Assembly: GCF_000614545.1 (NCBI RefSeq)
Contig: NZ_BAKW01000009.1
Span: forward strand, 1 to 64,000
From: Asaia platycodi JCM 25414
GTDB taxonomy: Bacteria; Pseudomonadota; Alphaproteobacteria; Acetobacterales; Acetobacteraceae
DNA: 64,000 bases
Reading direction: 5' to 3'
Shown here piece after piece: positions 33,043-42,366 of the stretch. The notes below the pieces were generated by a model that worked only from the letters and a program-made list of their open reading frames with translations, was not told the origin of the DNA and did no database searches. Every line of letters starts with the position of its first letter. Positions within the stretch are counted from its first letter, which is position 1. A program made the position numbers and the translations under genes.

Positions 33043-34070
33043 TCAGAAAAGCCGTGCGAGACGCACCGCAAGCTGCCCACGCCTGACACAGAGATTGGGC
33101 ATGATCAGCACGCAGTGATCGTAAGGTGTGCAGATTTCGTCCTCGCCATCCGTGGCGATGACCGTTCCCGCCGATGGAATCACATGCCCGCCCTGATAGG
33201 GCTCGGCGAAGGCGAAGCTCGCGCTTCGTGCGACGACATTATCGGTTACCATGGCCTGATGAGCAGCGCTGTTTTCAGTGTGCCGCGTGCCGAAATGCAA
33301 GAATGCAGCGTTCTCGACAAATTGTCTGATCACACGGGCACTGATTTCCACCGTCTCAGGGCGCCAGTGCTGCCCCGCTTCCAGGAGGACGCTTGCAGGC
33401 GCGCCCGAAGCAGCCAGAAAGCGCTCATGCTCGATCAAGCGGGCGCCCCCCACATGGCCGAGATCGGTCAGGGTGAGAAACTGCGTGTCCGACCGCGAGG
33501 AGAGCATACCGGCCAGCGCAATTGAGCGGTCGGTCTGTGGTGAAATGAAAAGCGGTGCCGATTCCCACAGCATGGAGTGCAGGTCGAGAAGCAGGTCGCT
33601 CCGTTGGATGACTGGCAGCAATTCCATTGCGCGTTCCATCTCGACCGATCCGGGCGCATGGGTCAACCGCTCATGCGACCATACCCGGTTGAGATCCTCG
33701 GCGACGAAACGCGACGCTGTAGGGTTTTCCGGATTGAAGCGATGGAATGCTGTTATGTTGGCAAAGACGAAGCGCAATACGCCGCAAATCGGACGGATGT
33801 CTTCGTGCAACAGACGGTCTGCCGCCGCCGCTCCGGCAAATTCATTGCCGTGAATGAGAGAGACGACCGCGATTTCAGGGCCAGGCCGCCCACTATCGCG
33901 TTCTATGACGCCCTCGATGCCGTTATTGCCTTTCTCCACGGTGTGAGATCAGGCTTGTCAATCAGGATGGGAAAGTCGGGCAGGCGGCGGGGCAGAGCGA
34001 GAGTGGGAAGCAGGCGCTGACGTCGCTTGCGCACCGGATGATGGTCCCGCGGTGAAGCCCCGCAACTCAT
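33043..34070 (-). CDS. Succinylglutamate desuccinylase/aspartoacylase-like hydrolase, frame interrupted
   Basis: About 342 residues when joined. The zinc-peptidase fold shows SLIHGNEFAG (zinc His and Glu), RFNPENPTASRFVAEDLNR and LLDLHSMLWES (third ligand region). One base is missing near 33929 (GG read as G); before it the frame continues to ATG 34070 with KPDLTPWRKGNNGIEG across the junction. That ATG overlaps the argE stop as ATGA, supporting it as the true start. The family removes acyl groups from N-acyl amino acids; the substrate here is not known, but coupling to ArgE suggests amino acid deacylation. Confidence 0.82.
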
Positions 34071-35218
34071 GAATCGAGGCAGACCTGCCGCACAAGGCGC
34101 TCGATCATGGTCTCACACCGGGCCAGCTGGTCGCGTTCAATCCACTCATCGGGCTTGTGCGCCTGAGCGATATCACCGGGCCCGCAGACGATGGTCGGTA
34201 ATCCGGCCTGCTGATAAATGCCCGCCTCGGTGCCGTATGAAACGTAGCCTGCGCTGTTTCTGCCTGTAATCTGCTGAATCAGGGAAACGAGCGGCGACGT
34301 CTCGGGCAGGGCAAGCGGGGGCAGATCGACGAGCGCCGTATAATGCAGGCCGCATTCGGGCCATGAAGCGCGCAGTAACGCGTCGATTGGGGCGAGGCGA
34401 TGACGGATACGAGCGAAAATTGCATCATTGCTGTCGCCCGGTACAGCGCGCCATTCCATGTCGAAACTCGCCTGCTCGGGTACGATATTGAGAATGCTGC
34501 CGCCCTGCGCGAGCCCGACCTGCATGGTTGTGTGGTCGGGCTGAAAGCCGCTGACATGCGGGCCATCGCGTTCGAATTCATCAGCCATGGCGGCGATTTC
34601 AGCGATGGCGCGACCCATCGCGTGCAAGGCGTTGGCACCCAGAGCCGGTTGGGAGGAATGTGCCGGTCGGCCCTTGATATCAACGCGTATCGTGAAGCGG
34701 CCCTTATGCGCGATGACAGGTGAAAGCAGCGTCGGTTCACCGATTACGCATAAATCCGGCATCAGATCGCGCGACTTCACGTCCTCGATGAGATAACGCG
34801 CGCCGTTACAGGTGATCTCTTCATCGAAGGTAAAAAACAGATGTACCGGCTTCGCGAGAGCCCGGGCTTTGATAGACGGGATGGCCGCCAGCATGGCGGC
34901 GACAAAGCCCTTCATATCGGCGGCGCCACGAGCGTAGAGCTTGCCGTTCTTCTCGGTCAGGGTGAACGGATCGCGCGACCAGTCCTGTCCCTCGACGGGA
35001 ACGCAATCGACATGGCCCGAGAGGGCGAGCCCGCCTTTCTGCTGCGGCCCCAGGATGGCGTGCAGGTTCCATTTGCCGTCTTCTGGCCCACGATGGCGGG
35101 TATAGGGCACATCATGCTCGTCGAGCCAGAATTCGATCCACTCGATCAGCGGCGCATTGGGGTTTCTGCTCGTCGTATCAAATGAGACGAGCTTTTCCAG
35201 AATCGCGACGGTATCCAT
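34067..35218 (-). CDS. argE: Acetylornithine deacetylase
   Basis: 383 residues, intact, M20 metallopeptidase family. LSGHVDCVPVEGQDW holds the first zinc ligand and catalytic Asp, GAADMKGFVAAM the bridging Asp, and TFDEEITCNGARYL the catalytic Glu pair. GRPAHSSQP marks the dimerisation domain. It hydrolyses N-acetylornithine to ornithine in arginine synthesis; related deacylases cannot be wholly excluded. It leads a two-gene operon with the aspartoacylase-like gene. Confidence 0.9.
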   Translation of the reverse strand: MDTVAILEKLVSFDTTSRNPNAPLIEWIEFWLDEHDVPYTRHRGPEDGKWNLHAILGPQQKGGLALSGHVDCVPVEGQDWSRDPFTLTEKNGKLYARGAADMKGFVAAMLAAIPSIKARALAKPVHLFFTFDEEITCNGARYLIEDVKSRDLMPDLCVIGEPTLLSPVIAHKGRFTIRVDIKGRPAHSSQPALGANALHAMGRAIAEIAAMADEFERDGPHVSGFQPDHTTMQVGLAQGGSILNIVPEQASFDMEWRAVPGDSNDAIFARIRHRLAPIDALLRASWPECGLHYTALVDLPPLALPETSPLVSLIQQITGRNSAGYVSYGTEAGIYQQAGLPTIVCGPGDIAQAHKPDEWIERDQLARCETMIERLVRQVCLDS

Positions 35219-35289
35219 CAGCCGGGCCTTGGGAGGGTCATGACGAGGAGTTTAGACCCCTGTCACGGCAAACCTCAAGGGCGGCCCCA

Positions 35290-36414
35290 TCAGGAAACGA
35301 TGCTGATGCGATAGCCGATCTCTTTTTCGATCGCCCGCAGCATCACACGTTCGTCACGTGTGCAGAAGGCGAGCGCCGCCCCTCTCTTGCCCGCACGGGC
35401 GGTTCGACCGATGCGATGCACATAGGTCTCGGCCTTCTCGGGCAGGTCGTAATTTACAACCAGCGCCACGTCATTGATATCGAGCCCACGCGCGGCGACA
35501 TCTGTGGTGAGCAGGATCTGTGCACGCCCTGCGCGCAGGGCCTCGACTGCTTTCTGCCGTGCTCCCTGCGCTAGATCGCCATGCAGCACGGCAATCGACA
35601 GCCCGGCCTTGCGTAGATGCTTGCCGATCTGATCGACCGAGGCTTTTGTACGCAGAAAGACGATCTGGCGTCCCTGCGTCTCGGCGCAGATGCGGGTCAG
35701 GGTGGACAGTTTTTCTTCTGTCTCGACGAACATCGCGCGCTGCTTGATGCGGCGCGGCGTGATGGTCTGGCTGGCAAATTCGAGTGTGACCGGTTTGTAG
35801 AGCAGACGATTGGCCAATTCACGTCCGACAGGAGGGAGCGTTGCCGAGCAGAGCATGGCCTGACGCCGGTCGGGCAAATGAGGAATGATCTCGTCCATCG
35901 CTGTCAGAAAATCCTCATCCAGCATCTGATCGACCTCGTCGATGATGAGGAGTGTCGTGGCGTCGAGTCTACAGGCGCCGCTCATGAGCAGATCGATCAA
36001 TCGACCCGGCGTGGCCACCGCAATATCGACGCCTTCGGCCAAGGCCTCGATCTGGGCGTCTTTTGGCAGGCCGCCGCAGAGCAGCCGCGTGCGAAAGGCG
36101 AGGCGTCGACCGATCTGGCGGCACACCCCTGCGATCTGGGTGACGAGCTCGCGCGTCGGCGCGAGGATCAGCACGCGCGGCGCGCCGGGCTGGCGCGTTT
36201 CTTTCGACGCAAGCAGGTGCTGGAAGGCCGGTGCTGCATAGGCTGCGGTCTTTCCCGATCCGGTCTGGGCAATCAGCAGCACGTCTTTGCCGCTCAGCAC
36301 CTCAGGCCAGACACGGTTTTGCACATCGTTGGGTTTGTCGATACCGACCTGTTTCAGTCCGGCGATGATCAGAGGGTCGAAATTCGGCGTGTTGGGCGAG
36401 GGTGCTTCGGTCAT
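35290..36414 (-). CDS. DEAD-box-family RNA helicase with DEVD motif II
   Basis: 374 residues. It contains the full set of helicase motifs: AQTGSGKTAAYAAP (I), PTRELVTQ (Ia), TPGRLIDL (Ib), SAT (III), FLRTKASVDQ (IV), TTDVAARGLDI (V) and HRIGRTARAG (VI). Motif II reads IIDEVDQM, a Val in place of the usual Ala. There is no long basic tail, so it is a minimal two-domain helicase, smaller than RhlE or DeaD. A role in ribosome assembly or RNA decay is likely by family. It is divergent from the ELM1-family gene across 45 bp. Confidence 0.92.
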   Translation of the reverse strand: MTEAPSPNTPNFDPLIIAGLKQVGIDKPNDVQNRVWPEVLSGKDVLLIAQTGSGKTAAYAAPAFQHLLASKETRQPGAPRVLILAPTRELVTQIAGVCRQIGRRLAFRTRLLCGGLPKDAQIEALAEGVDIAVATPGRLIDLLMSGACRLDATTLLIIDEVDQMLDEDFLTAMDEIIPHLPDRRQAMLCSATLPPVGRELANRLLYKPVTLEFASQTITPRRIKQRAMFVETEEKLSTLTRICAETQGRQIVFLRTKASVDQIGKHLRKAGLSIAVLHGDLAQGARQKAVEALRAGRAQILLTTDVAARGLDINDVALVVNYDLPEKAETYVHRIGRTARAGKRGAALAFCTRDERVMLRAIEKEIGYRISIVS

Positions 36415-36459
36415 GTGTGCTTCTTGCCAAAGTTCTGCCGGTGAAGGAATTGTTCAGTT

Positions 36460-37388
36460 ATGAGTGTAGCCATCATTGCTGAAGATTTTGCCGGAATGCG
36501 CGCCCAGGCGAGCGGTCTTGTCGAACGTGCCGGGCTGGCGTGGCATTTCCACCCCGTAAGGATAGAAGGAATCTGGCGGCGTTTCCCCACCAGATTTTGT
36601 CCCGCGCCATTGCGTATGACTGCCCCCATAGATCTGCCATCGGGCACCGATCTGCTGGTGAGCGTTGGCGGAACGGGCGGAGCCGTTGCTGCGGCGGTCA
36701 GGAAGCAGACCGGGCTGAAGCTCGTTCAGATCCAGAACCCTCGCATGGCCGCGCGCCATTTCGACCTCATCATAGCCAATGTTCATGATGCCATAGCCGG
36801 GCCGAACATCGTGTCGGTTCGCACGGCGCTGCACGGGATGACAAGAGAAAAGCTCGATGTCGCCCGTGCTCATTGGCACAAACGCCTCACGGTGCCCGGC
36901 AAGGCGTTGCTGAGCGTATTGATAGGCGGTGCCAATGGGCGTTTCAGTTTCGGGGTCGAGGACGCGCAAAATCTGGCTGACAGGTTGATCGACATCATGA
37001 GCCACTCTGAGGTGGCGGTCGCTCTGACCCCGTCCCGACGTACCGACGGCGAAGCTCTCGCCGTATTGAAAGCACACCTTGCACCGTATCCAGCCTGGAT
37101 ATGGAACGGGCAGGGGGAGAACCTTATCACGGGTTGCTGGCTTGTGCAGATGCGATTGCTGTCACGACCGATAGTGTCTCGATGATTTCTGAGGCTGCTG
37201 CGACTGAAGCGCCGGTGATGATCATCAATCTGCCGGGGCGGTCACGCCGTATTTCGGCCTTTGTGCAAACTTTGGCAGAAGCCGACAGGGTCAGACCGTT
37301 CACCGGCGAATGGGCACCCTGGGCTGTAACGGCGCTTGACGATACCGACAGAGGGGCAGATGAAATGATTCGGCGTCTCGCTCTCTGA
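36460..37388 (+). CDS. ELM1/DUF1022-family protein (GtrOC-like fold), frame interrupted
   Basis: About 309 residues when joined. IGGANGRFSFG and VALTPSRRTDGEA are typical, and restoring one C near 37120 (CCC read as CC) gives GENPYHGLLACADAIAVTTD, the family's most conserved motif. Bacterial members are called mitochondrial fission ELM1-like and resemble glycosyltransferases; they often sit beside lipopolysaccharide or cell-envelope genes. It precedes a large unknown gene on the same strand, 44 bp apart. Confidence 0.8.
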
Positions 37389-37432
37389 CACGGGTGCGGG
37401 GTCCGCAACGAAGAAACGGGTACAGGACGACC

Positions 37433-39317
37433 ATGCTCGATATCATCACCTTCGACGCTCAGGGCGGCGGAAACATCCTCTATAAGGCTCTTGCCCACCC
37501 GGTGGCTAGCGAGGCTCTCAGGAGGTTGGAAACGACACTGGCAGAAGGGGGCGTTTTCGCGGTTTATGACCCGGCTAACTGGTTGCGTACGCTGGTCGCA
37601 CTCTACCCTGGTCTGAAACCGAATGCCGGTGTTTACACGCATGATAGCGAGCAGGTCGGTCAACCGGACGGGCTTGGTGGCACGAAGCAGGCCCTGACCG
37701 ACCTTGCCACGGGTGACGCGACAATCGTGCTCGCGCTTTCATTCGAGCATGAGAAAATGCTGTCACGCCTCGCGCGCGTGACGCATTCCAGCCAGCAGGT
37801 GCTCTCACTCGAACCCGCCAAACTGCCTGACTGGATGCTGAGCAACCCGCGCAATTATCTCGACAAGCTCAATTTTGCGACGAATTTTGCTTTTTTCCGT
37901 GAGGATTCCCGCTTCAGCACGCGTCTGGTAACGGCCAATTACTGGTGCAATTACGACGCAGTCGATGTGCGCTACTGGATGCGGCTTTATGACAACAAGG
38001 GCGTCATCCTTGCCGAATGGCAGGAAGAAGTGCCCGACGCACCTGCCGGTATTGTGGTGGACAGCGCCGTCGTGCGCGAACGGTTCAATCTGCCCGCGTT
38101 CTGCGGTCAGCTTTTTATCCATGTTCTCGGCGCCGCGGGCATGACGTTGTGAAATACGCGCTCGACACCTATGGCAAGAATGGCGAGCCGAGCCTGTCTG
38201 TCACGCATGATGCCAATGCCTGGCCATCACCCCGTTTTGCGACGCTTCCCGCCCCGCGTGAGGGTGAGACTCTGGTGCTGTGGGTTCAGAACAGCCATGC
38301 GACGCCAATCCCGGCCGGGGCGATCACCATCAACCAGATGGGCGAGGAAAAGCATTTCCCAATGCCCCTCGAAGTGGGGCCGTTCTCGACTTATGCACTT
38401 GATGTCGGCGCGCTCGTTACCGGCATCGCTTGGCCCGCACAGCTCGAACTGCGCTCGGGGAATCATCTCGTCAGGCCGCGTTACGAGATTACGCAAGGTG
38501 CTCTGACGCGTATTGCGCATCTCAATGTCGAGCGCCGTGATCTCGTGCCCGAGCCGTCCCTGCGCAAGCTGCCAAAATCGATGGGCCGCGGCTTTGTGCT
38601 GCCATTCCCCATTCTCGACCCCAAGCATTTCACAAGTGTCGTGCAGCCAAATCCGATGTCGGAGAAGATCACCAGCCTGCCGTTGCGGCTGGATGTTTTC
38701 GATGAATCAGGCACGCTGATCGGGCAGAAATTTCTCGGCAATCTGCCGCGCAATCATGAGACTGCCATCGCCTTGCACGAACTGACCGATCGTGCCGGCC
38801 ATGCCGATCTCGTCTATGATTTCCGTGATGGCGGCGACGGCGACGGCTGGATGCACGCCCTCATGCGTTATGAGAACCGCGAAAATGGACACTCAGCCGA
38901 GACGAGCTTCGGCGGTCACATCTTCAACACGCTCATGACGTGGCGCTCCGAGCCGCAATCCTATTCCGGCCCGCCGCCCGGACTGACAACGCGTCTCTTT
39001 CTGAAGTTGGGTCAGGAAGGGCATGAGAGCTTCTCCTGCCTGATACATCCGGCATCGGTCGAAGGAACCGATGCTTCGGAGACCATCCTTCATCTTTATT
39101 CCAATGCCGGTGTAGAGCTTGAGCGCCGCAAGATCAGCATCAACCCCTCGGGGTCATACATGGTCTGGCCGCATGAAATTTTTGGCGCCGAAAATTCGCC
39201 GAGGCAGGTATCGGGGGCTATGTGCTGATCCGCGACATGTCGTGCCGCCTGTTTGGTTATCACGGCCAGCGAAACGGAGCAGGGGGCTTCTCGCTCGACC
39301 ACATGTTCGGCTTCTGA
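37433..39317 (+). CDS. Large protein of unknown function, frame interrupted twice
   Basis: About 628 residues when joined. I do not recognise a domain. The N-terminal third is a soluble alpha/beta-like region (LDIITFDAQGGGNILYKALA, later AVYDPANWLRTLVALYPG). The rest is rich in beta-type sequence with WVQNSHATPIPAGAITINQM, GFVLPFPILDPKHFTSVVQ and GFSLDHMFGF at the end. One base is missing near 38136 (between HVLGAAG and HDVVKYALDTYG) and one near 39193. No signal peptide or membrane segment is evident. It probably forms an operon with the ELM1-family gene. The last gene before the tRNA and prophage. Confidence 0.65.
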
Positions 39318-39384
39318 TCAGGTTTTTTCGTTTTGCATCTTGCCGCGTCTCTCGCCCTTTGCTAGAGACGCGTCACCGCAGGAT

Positions 39385-39459
39385 GGGTGCGTAGCTCAGC
39401 GGTAGAGCACTGCCTTCACACGGCAGGGGTCACAGGTTCAATCCCTGTCGCACCCACCA
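39385..39459 (+). tRNA. tRNA-Val (anticodon CAC)
   Basis: A complete cloverleaf: acceptor GGGTGCG with CGCACCC, D arm GCTC-AGCGGTA-GAGC, anticodon stem CTGCC with GGCAG around loop TTCACAC (anticodon CAC, valine GTG), T arm ACAGG-TTCAATC-CCTGT, discriminator A and encoded CCA. Its 3' half is part of the left prophage attachment site, and the integration keeps the gene intact. Confidence 0.97.
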
Positions 39460-39490
39460 TCCTCACCCGCAGAAATCAGCCGTTTTTTGA
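39421..39490. repeat. attL, left prophage attachment site
   Basis: A 70-bp direct repeat, 66 of 70 positions equal to 63006-63075, covering the tRNA-Val anticodon-arm end, T arm, acceptor and CCA plus 31 bp beyond. The longest identical block is 30 bp (39438-39467 and 63023-63052). Confidence 0.9.
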
Positions 39491-39855
39491 AGATTGACCA
39501 CTCTGGACCTGCGTCCGTTTGGGGTCATTCCGGTACGTTCTAAGCCGAGTCATATCGTGTCAAGCTGTGCCAGATCCGTGCCACTTTTCGCGAGTCGTTT
39601 CCCCTTGTACTGACCTGCCAGATCGTGCGATTCTGCGTGGCTGATACGGCGCGCCATCTTGCGTCGGGACCGCCATCTTGGTCGCTATCGGCGCCCTTGT
39701 TCGAGAGGGGTTGCGCGTCGCGCATCTTCAAAGACTGAACCGGGGACATTATCTCATCGTGGTGGTGATAGGCAGGGGCGGCTTTCGGGTCGCCCTTCGC
39801 TTATGTGGTCGGTTTTGATTGACTCCACACACATGTTCGCGTTCTGTTCTAACTC
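39491..39855. other. No gene recognised at left prophage end
   Basis: This stretch, where an integrase gene would be expected beside attL, has only short unconvincing frames (for example 39540-39749 minus). No integrase motifs are readable in any frame. Confidence 0.5.
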
Positions 39856-40137
39856 ATGACAGACCTGACCCGAGCCACCGAAGAAGACGTGCATTTCGTG
39901 ATCCTCATGGCGCTAAAGCTTGACGATAGCGGCAGGCATCGGCGGATTAACGCCAAGATGAGCAGCTCAGAGATTGATGGACTGGCCCAGAGGATTACCG
40001 CCCATCTGCGGCGGTCGAACATGTGGCCGCACCAAGGTCCGCCGTTGCCTCCGCACGAAACCCCGGATTATTCGGTAGCTTGGAGGGACAGAGATGGCCT
40101 ACGCGAAGTCCCGATGAGCAGCCCAACGAACGATTAA
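39856..40137 (+). CDS. Small phage-associated protein, unknown
   Basis: 93 residues. The middle part, FVILMALKLDDSGRHRRINA and DGLAQRITAHLRRSN, resembles short alphaproteobacterial phage proteins of the type '..ALRFDGRRRVHDADEIMARITADRLVAHL..'. No function is known for these. It is the first gene-like frame inside the left end of the prophage. Confidence 0.5.
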   Translation: MTDLTRATEEDVHFVILMALKLDDSGRHRRINAKMSSSEIDGLAQRITAHLRRSNMWPHQGPPLPPHETPDYSVAWRDRDGLREVPMSSPTND

Positions 40138-40290
40138 AACGATTCCGTGAATCATCCAGATCAGCCATACGGCCTGCGCCGCGCACTCGAGAAGATCGGA
40201 TGCGCTCCCTAATCCTTGGACGTTGTTTATCAATGTCGAGATGAGGCATACAAACCCAGCAACTGCCGCGAGAATCAGGTTTTTCGTCAT
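40099..40290 (-). CDS. Small membrane protein, unknown
   Basis: 63 residues, with two hydrophobic segments (LILAAVAGFVCLISTLI and AAQAVWLIWMIHGIVLIV). It overlaps the convergent small gene by 39 bp. It could be a prophage exclusion or accessory protein, but nothing beyond membrane location can be supported. Confidence 0.45.
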   Translation of the reverse strand: MTKNLILAAVAGFVCLISTLINNVQGLGSASDLLECAAQAVWLIWMIHGIVLIVRWAAHRDFA

Positions 40291-40680
40291 GCGGGCGCTG
40301 TTAATCGTTATCTAAATATTTTGGAAGCAAAATGTAACGAATTGCTTCCTGTTAATTTTTTGACAATGATTTATTGCGAGTTTGTGGCTACTCAAGCCTC
40401 GCGGTTTACCACTTTGGCATCATGAACCAGGTGGCCAGTGAAAGCGGGAGCATTTTCACGCTGATGCCGACGAAAGCGTCAATTACAGAGTTTCGGTGGC
40501 TATATTACGTATATGGCGCCCCCGAACAGGCAATGTGATGTACACTTTATAAATAGGAAATATGTCGAGGTATAAGGCGCAAGCTTCTATTTCCCTGCAG
40601 AAAAATAGAAGCCTCTTAATTTGCGATGATAATAATTATTGTCGAAATATAATAAATGAAATGGTGTTTATTTTATCTTG
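40291..40680. other. AT-rich region with a short possible gene remnant
   Basis: Base composition is clearly more AT-rich than the surroundings, especially 40540-40680. A 38-codon frame (40422-40538) begins MNQVASESGSIFTLMPTKAS and has coding-like composition, but no Shine-Dalgarno site or partner. It may be the edge of an old insertion element. Nothing else is recognised. Confidence 0.4.
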
Positions 40681-41202
40681 TTATTTGACGTGACACGGTT
40701 GGCCCACGGTTGGTACCCAGTCAGTCTGTACGATCATGAGTTTGACTGCCTCTCGCCCTACGTTACCAGCTGCATGCCCGGTCTTTCCAGCATCCTCGCC
40801 GCTTGGTGCAGGCATGGCCATCTGATCTTCACCCAGAGCAACATCACCCGGTCCCATCGTCTGTACGTGACCGTCGCTCATTCGGACATACCATGTCCCA
40901 CTGAGAGGAACGACCCACTGAACTGCGGGGTTCTTATGCCAGTCACTCGTCCATCCTGAGGGTTGGATTGTGAATATAGTCTTGTCATTCGAAGTCCCGA
41001 TTGTGTCAGAGTACTGCGGGCTATCTCCACTCGAGAGCTGTTGTAGCTCGAAGTTTTTGAATGAGCAGGTAGCAATATGCGTGGTGCCGGTCTTATCGGC
41101 CCACATGTGATAGTATCTAATGTGTTGCTGACTATCTGCTGCAGATGCTGCCGCTGTCGTCGCGGCAACCATTGCGCTCAAAAGCATTAATCTGAATTTC
41201 AT
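40681..41202 (-). CDS. Secreted cupin-like protein (prophage accessory gene)
   Basis: 173 residues from ATG 41202, with a signal peptide ending near ASAADSQQ. The mature part reads GWTSDWHKNPAVQWVVPLSG, TWYVRMSDGHVQTMGPGDVA and LGEDQMAM, a single cupin barrel with candidate metal His and Asp residues. It is in the late-gene direction, but AT-rich flanks and an export signal suggest an accessory (moron) gene expressed by the lysogen. Activity unknown. Confidence 0.65.
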   Translation of the reverse strand: MKFRLMLLSAMVAATTAAASAADSQQHIRYYHMWADKTGTTHIATCSFKNFELQQLSSGDSPQYSDTIGTSNDKTIFTIQPSGWTSDWHKNPAVQWVVPLSGTWYVRMSDGHVQTMGPGDVALGEDQMAMPAPSGEDAGKTGHAAGNVGREAVKLMIVQTDWVPTVGQPCHVK

Positions 41203-41304
41203 GGATGCTCTCCCAGATGTGCACGCTTTCGTACACATTCTCAAAATAGAACAAAAAGAGAACAAATCCTATTAAATTTTGAGTTTTGAGGCACCTTCTA
41301 TCCC

Positions 41305-41493
41305 TCACGACGCCTCGATAGCTGCATCCGTAGCCTGCGCCTGCTTGAGCGCTGCGGCGATTTGGTCAGTGGTCGGGCCATCCCCCGACTTGGCAGCAGC
41401 AATAGCGTCCCCAATCACCTGGATGATGTTCGGCACTTCCTCGGCGGCGGCTACGACGCCCTGCACGATTGCGGCAATGAGTGCTGCGTTCAT
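41305..41493 (-). CDS. Small phage protein, unknown
   Basis: 62 residues, Ala-rich and largely helical (ALIAAIVQGVVAAAEEVPNI). It overlaps the lipoprotein gene by 4 bp, so is part of the late operon following the lysis genes. No function recognised. Confidence 0.5.
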   Translation of the reverse strand: MNAALIAAIVQGVVAAAEEVPNIIQVIGDAIAAAKSGDGPTTDQIAAALKQAQATDAAIEAS

Positions 41494-41822
41494 TTCGATG
41501 CCTCCTTGGCGATCTGGGCCTGAAGTGCGGCAACGGCGGCAGTCGCAGCTGATACCTCAAGCGCGGTGAGGGGGGTGGAGGACTGGAGATCGGTCCCGAG
41601 TGGCGTGATGACTTTTATCGCGTCGGCACTGGCCGTCTTGATCTCGTCCTTGATGGTCGGATCGGCGCTCGGCTGCTGGGCATAGGCGAGGGCGAGCGGG
41701 GCCGTGGCATTGTACGCCTGGATGGTGGCGTAACCGGCCTTGCGCAAATTGGTCTGGCTGGCATCACAGGCCGTGAGCCCGGCGAGGCAGAAGACGCTGA
41801 GAATGGCGAAGAGCTTACGCAT
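41490..41822 (-). CDS. Small phage lipoprotein, unknown
   Basis: 110 residues from ATG 41822. The lipobox LAGLTAC predicts an acylated N-terminal Cys (C19). The mature part is helical and Ala/Thr-rich (KEASK at the end). Its place next to endolysin and holin-like genes recalls Rz1-type spanin lipoproteins, but it is longer than usual and has no Pro-rich region, so that role is uncertain. Confidence 0.55.
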   Translation of the reverse strand: MRKLFAILSVFCLAGLTACDASQTNLRKAGYATIQAYNATAPLALAYAQQPSADPTIKDEIKTASADAIKVITPLGTDLQSSTPLTALEVSAATAAVAALQAQIAKEASK

Positions 41823-42078
41823 TGCCGAGGGCCTCCGTTGCGATCGGCGCCTGCACTGCGGTGATTGCAGCGGTGAAGCCGTCGAAACCCTGAGCCAGAC
41901 CGGCATCGAGTCCGGCGAGATCCAGCGTCGGATCAACACGGGGCAGGAGGGTCTGCACGAGCAGCGAAGCGGCGCTTCCGGCAATGGCGAGATCGGCCTT
42001 GATCGCAGGGCTCTCATGCTTGCCTGCGACGGCTGCGATCATATTCTGGATCGAGGCGAGTGATTTAAGATCGGACAC
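41815..42078 (-). CDS. Small phage protein, unknown
   Basis: 87 residues, Ala-rich helical (IQNMIAAVAGKHESPAIKAD). Overlaps the lipoprotein gene by 8 bp. Part of the cluster of four small late genes behind the endolysin. Function not recognised. Confidence 0.5.
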   Translation of the reverse strand: MSDLKSLASIQNMIAAVAGKHESPAIKADLAIAGSAASLLVQTLLPRVDPTLDLAGLDAGLAQGFDGFTAAITAVQAPIATEALGNA

Positions 42079-42135
42079 AATGTGTCTCCTTGGGATGATG
42101 AAGACTGATCCCGGCCCGACTGCCGGTGTCGTCAG

Positions 42136-42366
42136 TCAATGCTTGGTGTCGTCAGCATTCGCGGCGTGCTTGCCGTTCATGCCAACGCTGTTGATGAGAT
42201 TGTAGAGGGGAAGCCATTTCGACCCGTCAGATGGACGTGGCCAGAAGCGAGCAATCACTGCGGCCAGTGCGATGAGGAATGTTCCGATCGTCGTGAGGTC
42301 GCCCACATAGGAAGCAGGAACGAACGGAAGGATCTGGGCAAAGAGCGTCTGCCAATCGATGTTCAT
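42136..42366 (-). CDS. Putative holin-type small membrane protein
   Basis: 76 residues with a hydrophobic segment LTTIGTFLIALAAVIARFW followed by a charged tail. It overlaps the endolysin gene by 4 bp. Size, single membrane span and position suggest a holin or lysis regulator; this is inference from context. Confidence 0.5.
   Translation of the reverse strand: MNIDWQTLFAQILPFVPASYVGDLTTIGTFLIALAAVIARFWPRPSDGSKWLPLYNLINSVGMNGKHAANADDTKH

Noticed and set aside
38017..39228. Separate gene starting upstream of 38150
   Set aside because: The early part of that frame is out of phase with the conserved-looking preceding protein; the continuous reading across 38136 favours a single gene.
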